Source: Secundilactobacillus silagei JCM 19001
GTDB taxonomy: Bacteria > Bacillota > Bacilli > Lactobacillales > Lactobacillaceae
DNA: 64,000 bases
NCBI RefSeq assembly: GCF_002217945.1
Contig: NZ_BCMG01000008.1
Coordinates: 85,015 to 149,014, forward strand
Reading direction: 5' to 3'
Shown here: piece by piece, positions 17,350 to 25,447 of the stretch
Numbering within the stretch: the first letter of the stretch is position 1
Layout: the number at the start of each line of letters is the position of its first letter
The notes under the pieces: model-generated
The model's input: the letters and a program-made list of their open reading frames with translations, nothing else
What the model was told of the DNA's origin: nothing
Databases searched by the model: none
Translations under genes and position numbers: made by a program

Positions 17350-18081
17350 TTACCCGGGGTTAGCCTTGGTGGCTTCAACGAGTGTTCTGACGGGAGAAAA
17401 TGCCGGTGCTTGATCAGCAAGTGGAACAAGGTCCCGAATGGTGACAGGATCAATAAAGGTGTGGCTAATAATTGGCGCGTCGTTAAAAGTATCTTCAAAC
17501 GTCGTGGTGCCATAATCCTTTTTGACGGCTGCAATATCGACGGGCTGCACCGCAACGTAACGGTCTCGATAATACATGACACTATCTTCACCGGGGTTGT
17601 GTAACAGGCCTATTGTATGTCCTAACTCATGCTCTGCCACGTTCGTTTGCTCGTTTATGTTATAGTGATAAAGTGCTAGTGAGCCGCGGTTGAGTTGGGT
17701 TTTAGCTGATAACAATTGATTTCCGCTGTAACGCGTATAAGTAATTCCAGTTGTGTTGCGATATTCATCATTCAGACTACTAAAACTATCCGCTTTGATC
17801 TGGGCGTTGCTATTCACGATCTTGAACGTAAACGCGTGGGTTCTGTTCCATGCCTTGATAGCCGCCTTCCATAGGTTATTCGTTCGGGAATCGGTCAACT
17901 GAATGGTTGCCACTGGCGCTTGATAACGATAGGCACTGAACGGCGTCATATGTGAAACGGAATGAGCAGATGCAATTTGTTTAGGAACACAACTTACCAT
18001 GGACAGCATGGCCGTTAATGCAGCAAGCACCACTGCCATGCTTAAAGCCTTGAAGACAGCAATTATCTTCGCTTTTAACAT
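17350..18081 (-). CDS. Secreted metzincin-type zinc metalloprotease
   Basis: This is probably a secreted or membrane-tethered zinc endopeptidase of the matrixin/astacin-like group. The 243-residue protein has an N-terminal hydrophobic segment (residues 5-31). The zinc site HELGHTIGLLH has H151, E152, H155 and H161, followed by NPGEDSVMYY, whose Met169 makes the Met-turn. The start ATG at 18081 lies 6 bases after GGAGGGG; an upstream TTG precedes that site. No propeptide cysteine switch is evident. Substrate unknown; self-proteins of the wall or host peptides are possibilities. Confidence 0.85.
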   Translation of the reverse strand: MLKAKIIAVFKALSMAVVLAALTAMLSMVSCVPKQIASAHSVSHMTPFSAYRYQAPVATIQLTDSRTNNLWKAAIKAWNRTHAFTFKIVNSNAQIKADSFSSLNDEYRNTTGITYTRYSGNQLLSAKTQLNRGSLALYHYNINEQTNVAEHELGHTIGLLHNPGEDSVMYYRDRYVAVQPVDIAAVKKDYGTTTFEDTFNDAPIISHTFIDPVTIRDLVPLADQAPAFSPVRTLVEATKANPG

Positions 18082-18289
18082 CAGTAACCCCTCCAAAGTG
18101 TTACTAAAATTTAGGTGACTGACAACTTATAATCGCGATTATGAATTAAGTATAGAGCGGTAAAAAATATGGTTCCACTATTTAGTCTCAATTCTAGAAA
18201 AAAGTTCATCAGGCGTAAAAATAAGGATTTAAGCCACCTATCAAAGGCTGCTTTGAAAAAGAAAAAGCAAGCTGAGAAGTGATTGGCAA

Positions 18290-18359
18290 AAAAAGAACCC
18301 CCATGACGTGTACCCCAAAGTTGTTTAGCTTTGGGGTACACGTCATGGGGGTTCTTTTT
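18290..18359. terminator. Very long perfect hairpin between lepB and the protease gene
   Basis: There are two 31-base arms with no mismatch (18290-18320 and 18329-18359) and an 8-base loop TTGTTTAG. The arms end in A5/T5 runs, so it can terminate lepB transcripts on the minus strand. The stem is far longer than needed for termination. Confidence 0.85.
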
Positions 18360-18364
18360 ATCTG

Positions 18365-18949
18365 TTATTCATAGCCTAAGCCATTTACATTTGCACGTTC
18401 AGTTTTAGTACCGGCCCAGAATGGCACTTTGACCACACCGGCGACCTTATTCTTTTTCACAAAGCCCCAGTAGCGGCCATCGTTAGAAACACTGCGGTGG
18501 TCACCTAAAACGAAGTATTCACCGTTTGGCACCACGGTGACGTGTTTTCCCCAGCCATACTGCTTGGCTAATGACTGTAACGTCCAGTTATGGGAACCAG
18601 TCCCCGTCGTTGCCTCATCTTTGCTGATAAAATGCTGATTAACCACTTTATCGTTGACGTAGAGTTTGTCGTTCACAAAGGAAACGGTGTCACCAGGCAG
18701 CCCGATGACCCGCTTGACGTAATCCGTTCCGGGGGCGGCTTCTGGATCAGCACCATGGGCGTCAAAAACAATGACACTGAGGTGTTTGATCTTGGCTTGT
18801 TTAAACATCCAGACCCGTTCGTTATTCGTTAGGTTAGGCTCCATCGACGGACCATCTACCCGAACTGGTGACAGCACTAAACTTTTTAGGCCGAATGCCA
18901 GTAGCAGGCCAATGACGACCGGCACCACGATTTCTTTGAAGAATTTCAT
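18365..18949 (-). CDS. lepB: Signal peptidase I
   Basis: This membrane-bound serine protease removes Sec signal peptides outside the membrane. The 194-residue protein has one N-terminal membrane helix. The catalytic serine is Ser35 in DGPSMEPNL, and the lysine general base is Lys79 in YVKRVIGLPGD. Box E is present as LGDHRSVSNDGRYWG. This single-helix form is typical of Gram-positive SipS-like enzymes. Located beside a cluster of secreted proteins. The long hairpin at 18290 lies 5 bases after its stop. Confidence 0.95.
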   Translation of the reverse strand: MKFFKEIVVPVVIGLLLAFGLKSLVLSPVRVDGPSMEPNLTNNERVWMFKQAKIKHLSVIVFDAHGADPEAAPGTDYVKRVIGLPGDTVSFVNDKLYVNDKVVNQHFISKDEATTGTGSHNWTLQSLAKQYGWGKHVTVVPNGEYFVLGDHRSVSNDGRYWGFVKKNKVAGVVKVPFWAGTKTERANVNGLGYE

Positions 18950-19156
18950 TGCGTTTTTATCCCTTCCAATGCCTGTATCACAGACACTGTTATCTTAGTT
19001 AAATACACTTCATATTACTCTTTTTTTCTTAAAAGGCACAATAGATGATGGTGATTTATCACAATATTAACTAGCCGGTGAATGATTTCGCTAGTATTTT
19101 TGGCAGAATTCCTTATCATTATAGGTATGATGTTTTTAAAGGGGTGAATGAATAAC

Positions 19157-20329
19157 ATGTCTGAGCAACAGCACCGGCTGCGTTTTGTTTTAATTTTAGG
19201 GACGTTAAGTGCCACGGGGCCACTGTCCATTGATTTATACTTACCCGCATTACCGCAAATGATGCGGCAGTTCCAAACGTCGGCATCGCTGATTCAGTTG
19301 AGTTTAACCGCTTGTCTCTTAGGGCTCGCGTTTGGTCAGCTGATTGCGGGGCCCTTAAGCGACCATTATGGCCGTAAAAGACCGTTAATCGTCGGCTTTT
19401 TGGTCTTCGCGTTGGCTTCATTGCTGATTGCGATGGCCCATTCGATCACCATGCTGATCGTCATGCGGTTTATTCAAGGCCTTGCCGGAGCTAGTGGGCA
19501 GGTCCTTTCTCGAGCGGTGGCCCGGGATCTATTTAGCGGTCACGCACTGACTAATTTTTACGCGATTTTAAACGCTGTGAACGGTGTTTTCCCTATCATT
19601 GCGCCGATCATTGGCGGTTATATGATTCGGTTTGTCCCCTGGGAAGCAGTGTTTATTCTCTTAGGCGTAGTTGGGTTAGTGCTCGCTGGTTTGATCGTCA
19701 TCGGCATCCCAGAAACGTTGGCACCAGAAAAGCGGCTAACGGGACCGGTATTTGCAACGTTTAAGTCCTTTAAGACGTTAATTGAACTGCCAGGGTTTCT
19801 GCGTAACATTGTGATCACTGGGATGGTCTATGGTTGTTTGTTCAGTTATATTTCGGCGTCCACCTTTATCTACCAGCAACTTTTTCATTTGTCGGCGCAA
19901 GCCTTTAGCTTGTTTTACGCCATAAATGGTCTGGGAATCGTTATTGGCAGTGGCTTGCCCAGTCGGGTGAACCGATTATCAGAGCGCGTTCAGGTGAAGG
20001 TTGGGATGGTGCTGGTCTTACTGGATAGCATGATCTTGTTAGTGGGGTCATGGCTGCATTTTCCACTCATTGCAGTGGCTGTCCTGCTGTGGTTCTTAGT
20101 GGTGTTTGTGGGTATGTTACTCACGCTGACCACCGCGATCATCATGAATCAGACCCCGCAAAATGCCGGTAGTGCATCGGCGCTGGTAGGCTTGTCACAA
20201 AACGCGTTTGGTGGGATTTCTTCACCGTTAGTCGGTTTATTCGGTACGGCCAGTTACGCCCCAATGGCGGGTTTGATCCTCATCTATAGTCTGGGTGCGT
20301 TAGGGTTGTCTCATCAGAAGCAAGTTTAG
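19157..20329 (+). CDS. Bcr/CflA family MFS drug exporter
   Basis: The 390-residue integral membrane protein of the major facilitator superfamily has about 12 helices. It shows the Bcr/CflA pattern LSATGPLSIDLYLPALPQM and the motif A region GPLSDHYGRKRPLIVG between helices 2 and 3. QGLAGASGQVLSRAVARDL follows. Members export drugs, bicyclomycin, sulfonamides or L-cysteine by proton antiport; the substrate here is unknown. Of two nearby ATGs I prefer 19157, 10 bases after AGGGGTG. Followed 23 bp later by a peptidase gene on the same strand, possibly co-transcribed. Confidence 0.88.
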   Translation: MSEQQHRLRFVLILGTLSATGPLSIDLYLPALPQMMRQFQTSASLIQLSLTACLLGLAFGQLIAGPLSDHYGRKRPLIVGFLVFALASLLIAMAHSITMLIVMRFIQGLAGASGQVLSRAVARDLFSGHALTNFYAILNAVNGVFPIIAPIIGGYMIRFVPWEAVFILLGVVGLVLAGLIVIGIPETLAPEKRLTGPVFATFKSFKTLIELPGFLRNIVITGMVYGCLFSYISASTFIYQQLFHLSAQAFSLFYAINGLGIVIGSGLPSRVNRLSERVQVKVGMVLVLLDSMILLVGSWLHFPLIAVAVLLWFLVVFVGMLLTLTTAIIMNQTPQNAGSASALVGLSQNAFGGISSPLVGLFGTASYAPMAGLILIYSLGALGLSHQKQV

Positions 20330-20352
20330 AAGTATGATTAGGAGGTTTAAAA

Positions 20353-21675
20353 ATGGAAAAACCGTCAGCATTAACAGCAAGTGATTTTAAACAATATCAT
20401 CAAGATCTCAAACAGCGACCAGACGCGGATGTGATTAGCCGCGCGGTCATGACGAACGGTGTGAATGCCGCGGCGACTGATCCAGCGGCGAAAGTACGCC
20501 TGCACCGGGAATTTTCCGTGGAACTCGATACCGGCACGGTGACCAATCAAAAACAAAGTGGCCGCTGCTGGGAATTTTCATTACTGAATACGTTACGGCA
20601 CCGGTTTGAACAGACCCACCACGTGAAAAACTTTGAATTATCGCAGAACTACTTATTCTTCTGGGATAGAGTTGAACGGGCGAATATGTTCTACCAGCAA
20701 ATTTTAGCGACGGCCGATAAGGGTCCCAATGACCGGGAAGTGGCTTTTTATCTCAAAATGGCAGGTGGCGACGGCGGTCAATGGCCAATGGCTGCGGCAC
20801 TGGTCGAAAAATACGGTGTCATGCCAGCCTATGCCATGCCAGAAACTTATAATACCGACCATACCAATGCCTTTGCGTCGACCTTAGCGCTTAAAATGCG
20901 GCGGGATGCGGTGATTTTACGGGATCTTGTCCATGAAGGTGCCAATGCTGATCAGCTGGATGAAAAACGCCGGCAGATGGTGGGCGAAGTGTACCGCATG
21001 GCGGCCTATTCCTTTGGTGAACCACCGGCAACCTTTGATCTTGAGTACCGTGATAACGATAAAAAGTGGCATCGGCAGGCCGATGTGACGCCGACTGACT
21101 TTTTCAAACAGGAATTTGACGTTGATCTGGAAGATTACGTAGTGGTCACCAACTCACCGGATAAACCGCTAAATGAGCTGTATCGTTTAGCCAGTCAGGA
21201 AAACATCGCTGGCGGTAAGCAGATTCAGTTTTTAAACGTCGATATGGACGTCCTTAAAAAAACGGCGATTGCCCAACTGCAGGATGGCGAAACGGTCTGG
21301 TTTGGTAACGATGTGCTGCAGCAGATGAGCCGTGAACAGGGCTTCTTAGATGCTAAATTGTACCGGCGTGCGGAACTATTTGGGATCGATCTGACGTTAA
21401 ATAAGGCCCAGCGTTTCGCTTATCACGAAGCCGAAGTGACCCACGCCATGACCTTAACGGGGGTCAATCTAGTGGACGGCACGCCTAACCGCTGGAAAGT
21501 GGAAAATTCGTGGGGCGAGAAAAACGGTGAAAAGGGTTATTTCGTGATGACGGATGACTGGATGGATCAGTTCGTCTATGAAGTCGTTGTCCACAAGAAG
21601 TATTTGACGGCTGAACAGCGGGCAATCTTAGCGCATCAGCCAGTTGAATTAGCACCGTGGGATCCGTTGATGTAA
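20353..21675 (+). CDS. pepC: C1B cysteine aminopeptidase (PepC/PepE, bleomycin hydrolase family)
   Basis: This is a cytosolic papain-like peptidase used by lactic acid bacteria to degrade peptides. The 440-residue protein has the catalytic cysteine Cys72 in NQKQSGRCWEF, the histidine near residue 360 (EVTHAMTLTG) and the asparagine near 384 (VENSWGE). The C-terminal arm, which enters the active site and decides amino- versus endopeptidase activity, ends PVELAPWDPLM. I cannot decide from this whether it is PepC or the related endopeptidase PepE/PepG. AGGAGG precedes the ATG. Its terminator is shared with the convergent hom gene. Confidence 0.88.
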   Translation: MEKPSALTASDFKQYHQDLKQRPDADVISRAVMTNGVNAAATDPAAKVRLHREFSVELDTGTVTNQKQSGRCWEFSLLNTLRHRFEQTHHVKNFELSQNYLFFWDRVERANMFYQQILATADKGPNDREVAFYLKMAGGDGGQWPMAAALVEKYGVMPAYAMPETYNTDHTNAFASTLALKMRRDAVILRDLVHEGANADQLDEKRRQMVGEVYRMAAYSFGEPPATFDLEYRDNDKKWHRQADVTPTDFFKQEFDVDLEDYVVVTNSPDKPLNELYRLASQENIAGGKQIQFLNVDMDVLKKTAIAQLQDGETVWFGNDVLQQMSREQGFLDAKLYRRAELFGIDLTLNKAQRFAYHEAEVTHAMTLTGVNLVDGTPNRWKVENSWGEKNGEKGYFVMTDDWMDQFVYEVVVHKKYLTAEQRAILAHQPVELAPWDPLM

Positions 21676-21679
21676 AGTG

Positions 21680-21707
21680 TGTGACAAAACGCGGTAGATT
21701 CCAAAAT
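21680..21707. repeat. Terminal fragment of the 212-bp repeat
   Basis: TGTGACAAAACGCGGTAGATT and the following bases match, with one or two changes, the end of the repeat copies at 29.3, 31.9 and 61.6 kb. The rest of the unit is missing and a terminator stem follows directly. Confidence 0.65.
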
Positions 21708-21711
21708 ACAG

Positions 21712-21763
21712 TAAAAGCGCAGATGGGTTTCCTAAACTTGGAAACTGATCTGCGCTTTTATTG
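21712..21763. terminator. Bidirectional terminator between pepC and hom
   Basis: AAAAGCGCAGAT pairs with ATCTGCGCTTTT, with an inner GTTTCCTAAACTTGGAAAC hairpin. It lies between convergent genes. Confidence 0.85.
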
Positions 21764-21772
21764 TATTTAAGG

Positions 21773-23050
21773 TTACAAAACCTTGTAAGCTGCCAGTAAC
21801 GACATGGTGTCGACTGCCAGTAACTGCTGCTTTAAATCATGTAACTGAACTTTTGACATCTCGTGAGTAATGATCACAACGCGCGCCGTTTGACCATCAG
21901 TACTCGTTTGGACGATTCGGCTGAAGCTGGCACCGATCTGGGTCATAATTTGCGTGAATTTTAGCATCTGACCCGGGACATCCAGCATGTTTAAGGAGAG
22001 GTAGTAGGGGTAGATGACGTTGTTTAGATCAACTTTGCCCACTTTGCTTTGGTAGTTATTAAAGGAGTTGCCGGTAGTGCCTAGAACGATGTTTTTAGTG
22101 ACGGAGACAATATCGCTTAACACGCTATTGGCGGTTGGCAGGCCACCGGCACCACGGCCGTAGAACAGGGTTTCACCAACGGCTTGGCCCGTGACCATCA
22201 CCGCGTTGTTTTCGTTATTGATCGTTGCCAGCGGATGATCTTTAGGAACCAGTACCGGGCCAACTTCAGCAAACACCCCATCATCGATCCGCCGGGAGAT
22301 CCCCAGTAATTTGATGGTGTAACCAAACGCATCCGCCTGCTGGACATCAGATTGCTGAATGGTTGAAATACCTTCCACTGACATATTGGCGAGCTTAAGG
22401 TGGGTACCATACGAGAATTGACTCAAAATAATCATTTTGTAAGCCGCGTCGATACCTTCCACGTCGTTAGTGGGGTCGGATTCAGCGAAACCCAGTTCCT
22501 GAGCTTTCGCGAGTGCCAGATCATACGACCAATTTTTGCGCTGCATTTGAGTCAAGATGTAGTTGGTCGTGCCGTTAACGATCCCTTTGACCTCAGTAAT
22601 ATAGTCGGCTGCAAAGCTGGTCACAATGGTTCTTAAAATGGGGATCCCACCGGCAACGCTGGCTTCGTACATAAGGTCGCAGTGATTGTGCTTGGCAATG
22701 GCGGCCAATTCTTCACCCGCGGAAGCAATTAGATCCTTGTTGGCGGTGACCACGTGCTTTTTAGCGTTTAATAGTTTCGTGATGACTTCCTTAGCTGGAT
22801 GGACGCCACCCATCACTTCCACCGCAATTTTGATTTCAGGGTCATTGATGATCGCGTTTAGATCAGTCGTAACGGTGACTCCTGCTGGGACTTGATTCTG
22901 GTGCTTGGCGACGTCTCTAATCACAACGGTTTTAACGCTCAGACTGCGACCGGTGATGTTTTGGACCTTATCGGAATTTTCAGTGATCATTTTAAGAACG
23001 CTGCTGCCAACGGTTCCAAGGCCTACCAGCCCAATTTTAATTTTATCCAT
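21773..23050 (-). CDS. hom: Homoserine dehydrogenase
   Basis: The enzyme reduces aspartate semialdehyde to homoserine with NAD(P)H, the branch point to threonine and methionine. The 425-residue protein has an N-terminal Rossmann motif (GLVGLGTVGSSVL), a catalytic domain (KKHVVTANKDLIA, then EASVAGGIPILR and NGTTNYILTQM) and a C-terminal ACT domain. The ACT domain spans about residues 350-425 (MLDVPGQMLKFTQIM) and probably gives threonine feedback control. No thrC or thrB lies next to it. The minus-strand start is preceded by AAGGAGCG. Confidence 0.95.
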   Translation of the reverse strand: MDKIKIGLVGLGTVGSSVLKMITENSDKVQNITGRSLSVKTVVIRDVAKHQNQVPAGVTVTTDLNAIINDPEIKIAVEVMGGVHPAKEVITKLLNAKKHVVTANKDLIASAGEELAAIAKHNHCDLMYEASVAGGIPILRTIVTSFAADYITEVKGIVNGTTNYILTQMQRKNWSYDLALAKAQELGFAESDPTNDVEGIDAAYKMIILSQFSYGTHLKLANMSVEGISTIQQSDVQQADAFGYTIKLLGISRRIDDGVFAEVGPVLVPKDHPLATINNENNAVMVTGQAVGETLFYGRGAGGLPTANSVLSDIVSVTKNIVLGTTGNSFNNYQSKVGKVDLNNVIYPYYLSLNMLDVPGQMLKFTQIMTQIGASFSRIVQTSTDGQTARVVIITHEMSKVQLHDLKQQLLAVDTMSLLAAYKVL

Positions 23051-23134
23051 ATATATGGCGCTCCTTGTTTGATGTTTACCTGCCAGTATAGCAAATATAA
23101 TGAGAACTTTGTGAAAATTAAGGATAAATTCTCA

Positions 23135-23170
23135 TAAAAAAGCTCATCTAAGTCAATCAACTTAGGTGAG
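23135..23170 (-). terminator. Terminator of the D-Ala-D-Ala carboxypeptidase gene
   Basis: On the minus strand GCTCACCTAAGTT pairs with ACTTAGATGAGC, followed by six T, 20 bases after the stop at 23191. Confidence 0.8.
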
Positions 23171-23190
23171 CCTGGATTTAATACAAAAAT

Positions 23191-24459
23191 TTAAAAAACT
23201 TGTGAAAAGGTCTTGCCAATACCGGCAAACAGACGGCTGAACCAGTTGGTGCCGCTGGTGTTACCCTGTTTGGCAACTGGTTTGCGCACGGTTTTAGCTG
23301 CTGTGCCAGTTTGCGTGGTGGCAGTTGGTAAGCCGGTATTGTTAAAGGTCGTGGTCGTTAACTGCTGGCCCTTTTTAACCGGTAATTCAGTAGCGGTCAG
23401 CCGATTGGTGATCTTAATCTTCTTAGGATCTTGACCTATGCGGTACCAAACTTGCGTGTGTGCTTCAGCAGGATCAGCCGTTACCTGATGGCCGTGAATC
23501 CGGTATTTCTGGGGTGTTTCCGTCATCGACTTGCTTTTCACCGTTTTATCCAGGTGAGTGATCAGGCCGTTCATCGCGGAGAAGGTACTCTTACTGCCAA
23601 GGATGGTGGCGATCAGTTCACGACCATGACGCCAGTAGGTGACCGTTAAGCACAGACCGGCAGTTTCAGTATAGCCGGTTTTAAGGCCGGTTAAATGGTT
23701 GCTAGCACGATAGTAAAAGCCGGGTTTCAACATGGAATTAGCGTTAACTAATGTCTGGCCGTTCAACTTGGCGTTGGGTTTGGTGCTCCATTTTGTGATT
23801 TGAGGGAACGCCTTGATCAAATGCTGAGCTACGATACTGATGGCTTTGGCGCTGACCATGTTTTGAGCTTTGGCAGGCGTTCCATCTAACCGGTAACCAT
23901 AGCTTTTAAGGTCGGTGTTATCTAACCCGGAGCTGCTGACAAAGTGAGCGTCGATGCCCCAGACTTTGGCCTGATGGTTCATCATGGCAATGAACTTGGC
24001 ATTGTCGCCGCCAGTAACTGCCTTACCCAAGGCAATGGCAGCTGAATTAGACGACGCAATCAAAGCAGCTTGATAAAGGTCTTTGACGGTATACTGATCG
24101 GAATGTTTAATTTTAAAGGATCCCAAACTGTAAGACTTGCTCATTTTGACCAGCTGATGATCCACGGGGACTTTATCGTTCCAGTGAAGCTGATGATGTT
24201 TGATGGCCTGAGTGGTTAAATAAAGGGTCATCATCTTGGACAAACTGGCAATCGGTAACTGCCGGTCAGCATGGTTTTGATAGAGTGTCTGGCCGCTTTT
24301 AGCATCCATGACGTAAGCGGATTTAACTTTCGTGTAATCTGACATTTGGCCGTTCTTTTTACTTTTAGCGAAACTAGGACTAGCTGGTGAAAACACCAGT
24401 AGCATACAAATAAGTGCGATCAATAGACGCGATACGCGCTGTTTTGTGTGATTTAAAAT
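23191..24459 (-). CDS. dacA: D-alanyl-D-alanine carboxypeptidase (class A low-molecular-weight PBP), possible AUU start
   Basis: This secreted penicillin-binding protein trims the terminal D-Ala of peptidoglycan stems. Motifs are SLSKM (SxxK), SSNSA (SxN) and LKTGYTE (KTG). The N terminus is a signal peptide with RLLIALICMLLVFSPASPSFA, and a C-terminal beta domain ends in a hydrophobic or amphipathic tail (WFSRLFAGIGKTFSQVF). The only strong ribosome binding site (GGAGG, 24468-24472) is followed 8 bases later by ATT at 24459, with no ATG, GTG or TTG at good spacing. A TTG further upstream (24525) lies in the promoter. I therefore place the start at this ATT; about 422 residues. Confidence 0.85.
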   Translation of the reverse strand: MLNHTKQRVSRLLIALICMLLVFSPASPSFAKSKKNGQMSDYTKVKSAYVMDAKSGQTLYQNHADRQLPIASLSKMMTLYLTTQAIKHHQLHWNDKVPVDHQLVKMSKSYSLGSFKIKHSDQYTVKDLYQAALIASSNSAAIALGKAVTGGDNAKFIAMMNHQAKVWGIDAHFVSSSGLDNTDLKSYGYRLDGTPAKAQNMVSAKAISIVAQHLIKAFPQITKWSTKPNAKLNGQTLVNANSMLKPGFYYRASNHLTGLKTGYTETAGLCLTVTYWRHGRELIATILGSKSTFSAMNGLITHLDKTVKSKSMTETPQKYRIHGHQVTADPAEAHTQVWYRIGQDPKKIKITNRLTATELPVKKGQQLTTTTFNNTGLPTATTQTGTAAKTVRKPVAKQGNTSGTNWFSRLFAGIGKTFSQVF

Positions 24460-24492
24460 AATGTACACCTCCGTAGCACAAAAACTGTGACT

Positions 24493-24498
24493 AGTATA
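24493..24498 (-). promoter_or_regulatory. Extended -10 promoter of the carboxypeptidase gene
   Basis: On the minus strand TGC precedes TATACT, about 20 bases before the GGAGG. A TTGACG lies 21 bases upstream, too far for an ideal -35. The position shows that the upstream TTG codon cannot be the start. Confidence 0.55.
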
Positions 24499-24890
24499 GC
24501 AGAAAATAACCTTAAAAAGCGTCAAAGAAAGAGTTAAGTTCTAGTAAAATAGGGTTAAATGGAAAAGTGAGTGGCAAAAAAATGGATAACAGCTATAAAT
24601 TATAGAAATTATTAATTACCACAAAAAATAACCGCCGATTGGGACGGTCGTTTCTTGAAAATACGCGGTTTAAAAGGTTATTAGCTATTTAGCATTCAGT
24701 AACTATAAGCCTAAATAGCCGAAGTTTCAATATTTTGACGCTGATTTCTTAATCATATAACCTGATATTACGTTATTAGATAATTAAAATTTAATAGCGA
24801 TAAACTACCATCTGAAGCGTTTTTAGCAGGTTGTTAATCACCATTAATGCTATACTTTTTTCAGACGTCATTTAAGGAGGAGAGAGTGAA
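24499..24890. other. Intergenic region, no gene seen
   Basis: This is a 390-base AT-rich spacer between divergent genes. A weak hairpin (ACCGCCGATTGGGACGGT) sits near 24632. The GNAT promoter is probably near 24850 (TATACT). I see nothing else. Confidence 0.4.
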
Positions 24891-25316
24891 ATGATAGTCC
24901 GGCCAATGAAACCAACTGAGCGAGAAACCGTCGCAGAAATTTATTTACGTGATCGGCAGCGTTATTTTCCGTGGGTTGCCCAGCCGAACATAACGGATTT
25001 TGCCCGTGATTCACGCGGTGAGGCGCTATTTGTGGCGGAGATCAACGGTCAGATCGCTGGTTTTGCCAGTCTGCTACGTGTGATGGATTTTATTCACCTG
25101 TTATTTGTGGCACCCGAATTTCAGCATCAAGGGGTTGGCCACGCGCTGATTCAAAGAATGCGGCAGGAGGCAGTGGGCACCTTAACGTTAAAGTGCGTGA
25201 TCGATAATGAAGCCGCCCTCAGATTTTACGCCAGTGAGGGGTTTGCGATTAAACGTGAAGACCGCATTGCAGTACCGGCAAACTATACGCTGATCGATAC
25301 CGTTAAAGCACGGTGA
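24891..25316 (+). CDS. GNAT family N-acetyltransferase
   Basis: The 141-residue single-domain protein has the acetyl-CoA binding pattern FVAPEFQHQGVGHALIQRM near residues 77-95 and the C-terminal NEAALRFYASEGF, as in RimI/YncA-like GNATs. It starts at ATG after AGGAGGAGAG. Acceptor substrate unknown. It stands alone, with a T-rich stretch after the stop but no clear terminator. Confidence 0.88.
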   Translation: MIVRPMKPTERETVAEIYLRDRQRYFPWVAQPNITDFARDSRGEALFVAEINGQIAGFASLLRVMDFIHLLFVAPEFQHQGVGHALIQRMRQEAVGTLTLKCVIDNEAALRFYASEGFAIKREDRIAVPANYTLIDTVKAR

Positions 25317-25447
25317 TTGAGTGACTTAATGATGACAACATAACGTTTTTTCTATCAAAAGATTAAATTCTTATTGAAAATCATACAATCAGCGACCTAT
25401 TATTAAGCATGGAACAATAATAGATTATTAAGGGGAGCGGAAAAGTA

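Noticed and set aside
18111..18341. 76-residue minus-strand ORF
   Set aside because: It lies over the 31-bp hairpin and the AT-rich gap before the protease gene, with no start signal and no protein-like composition.
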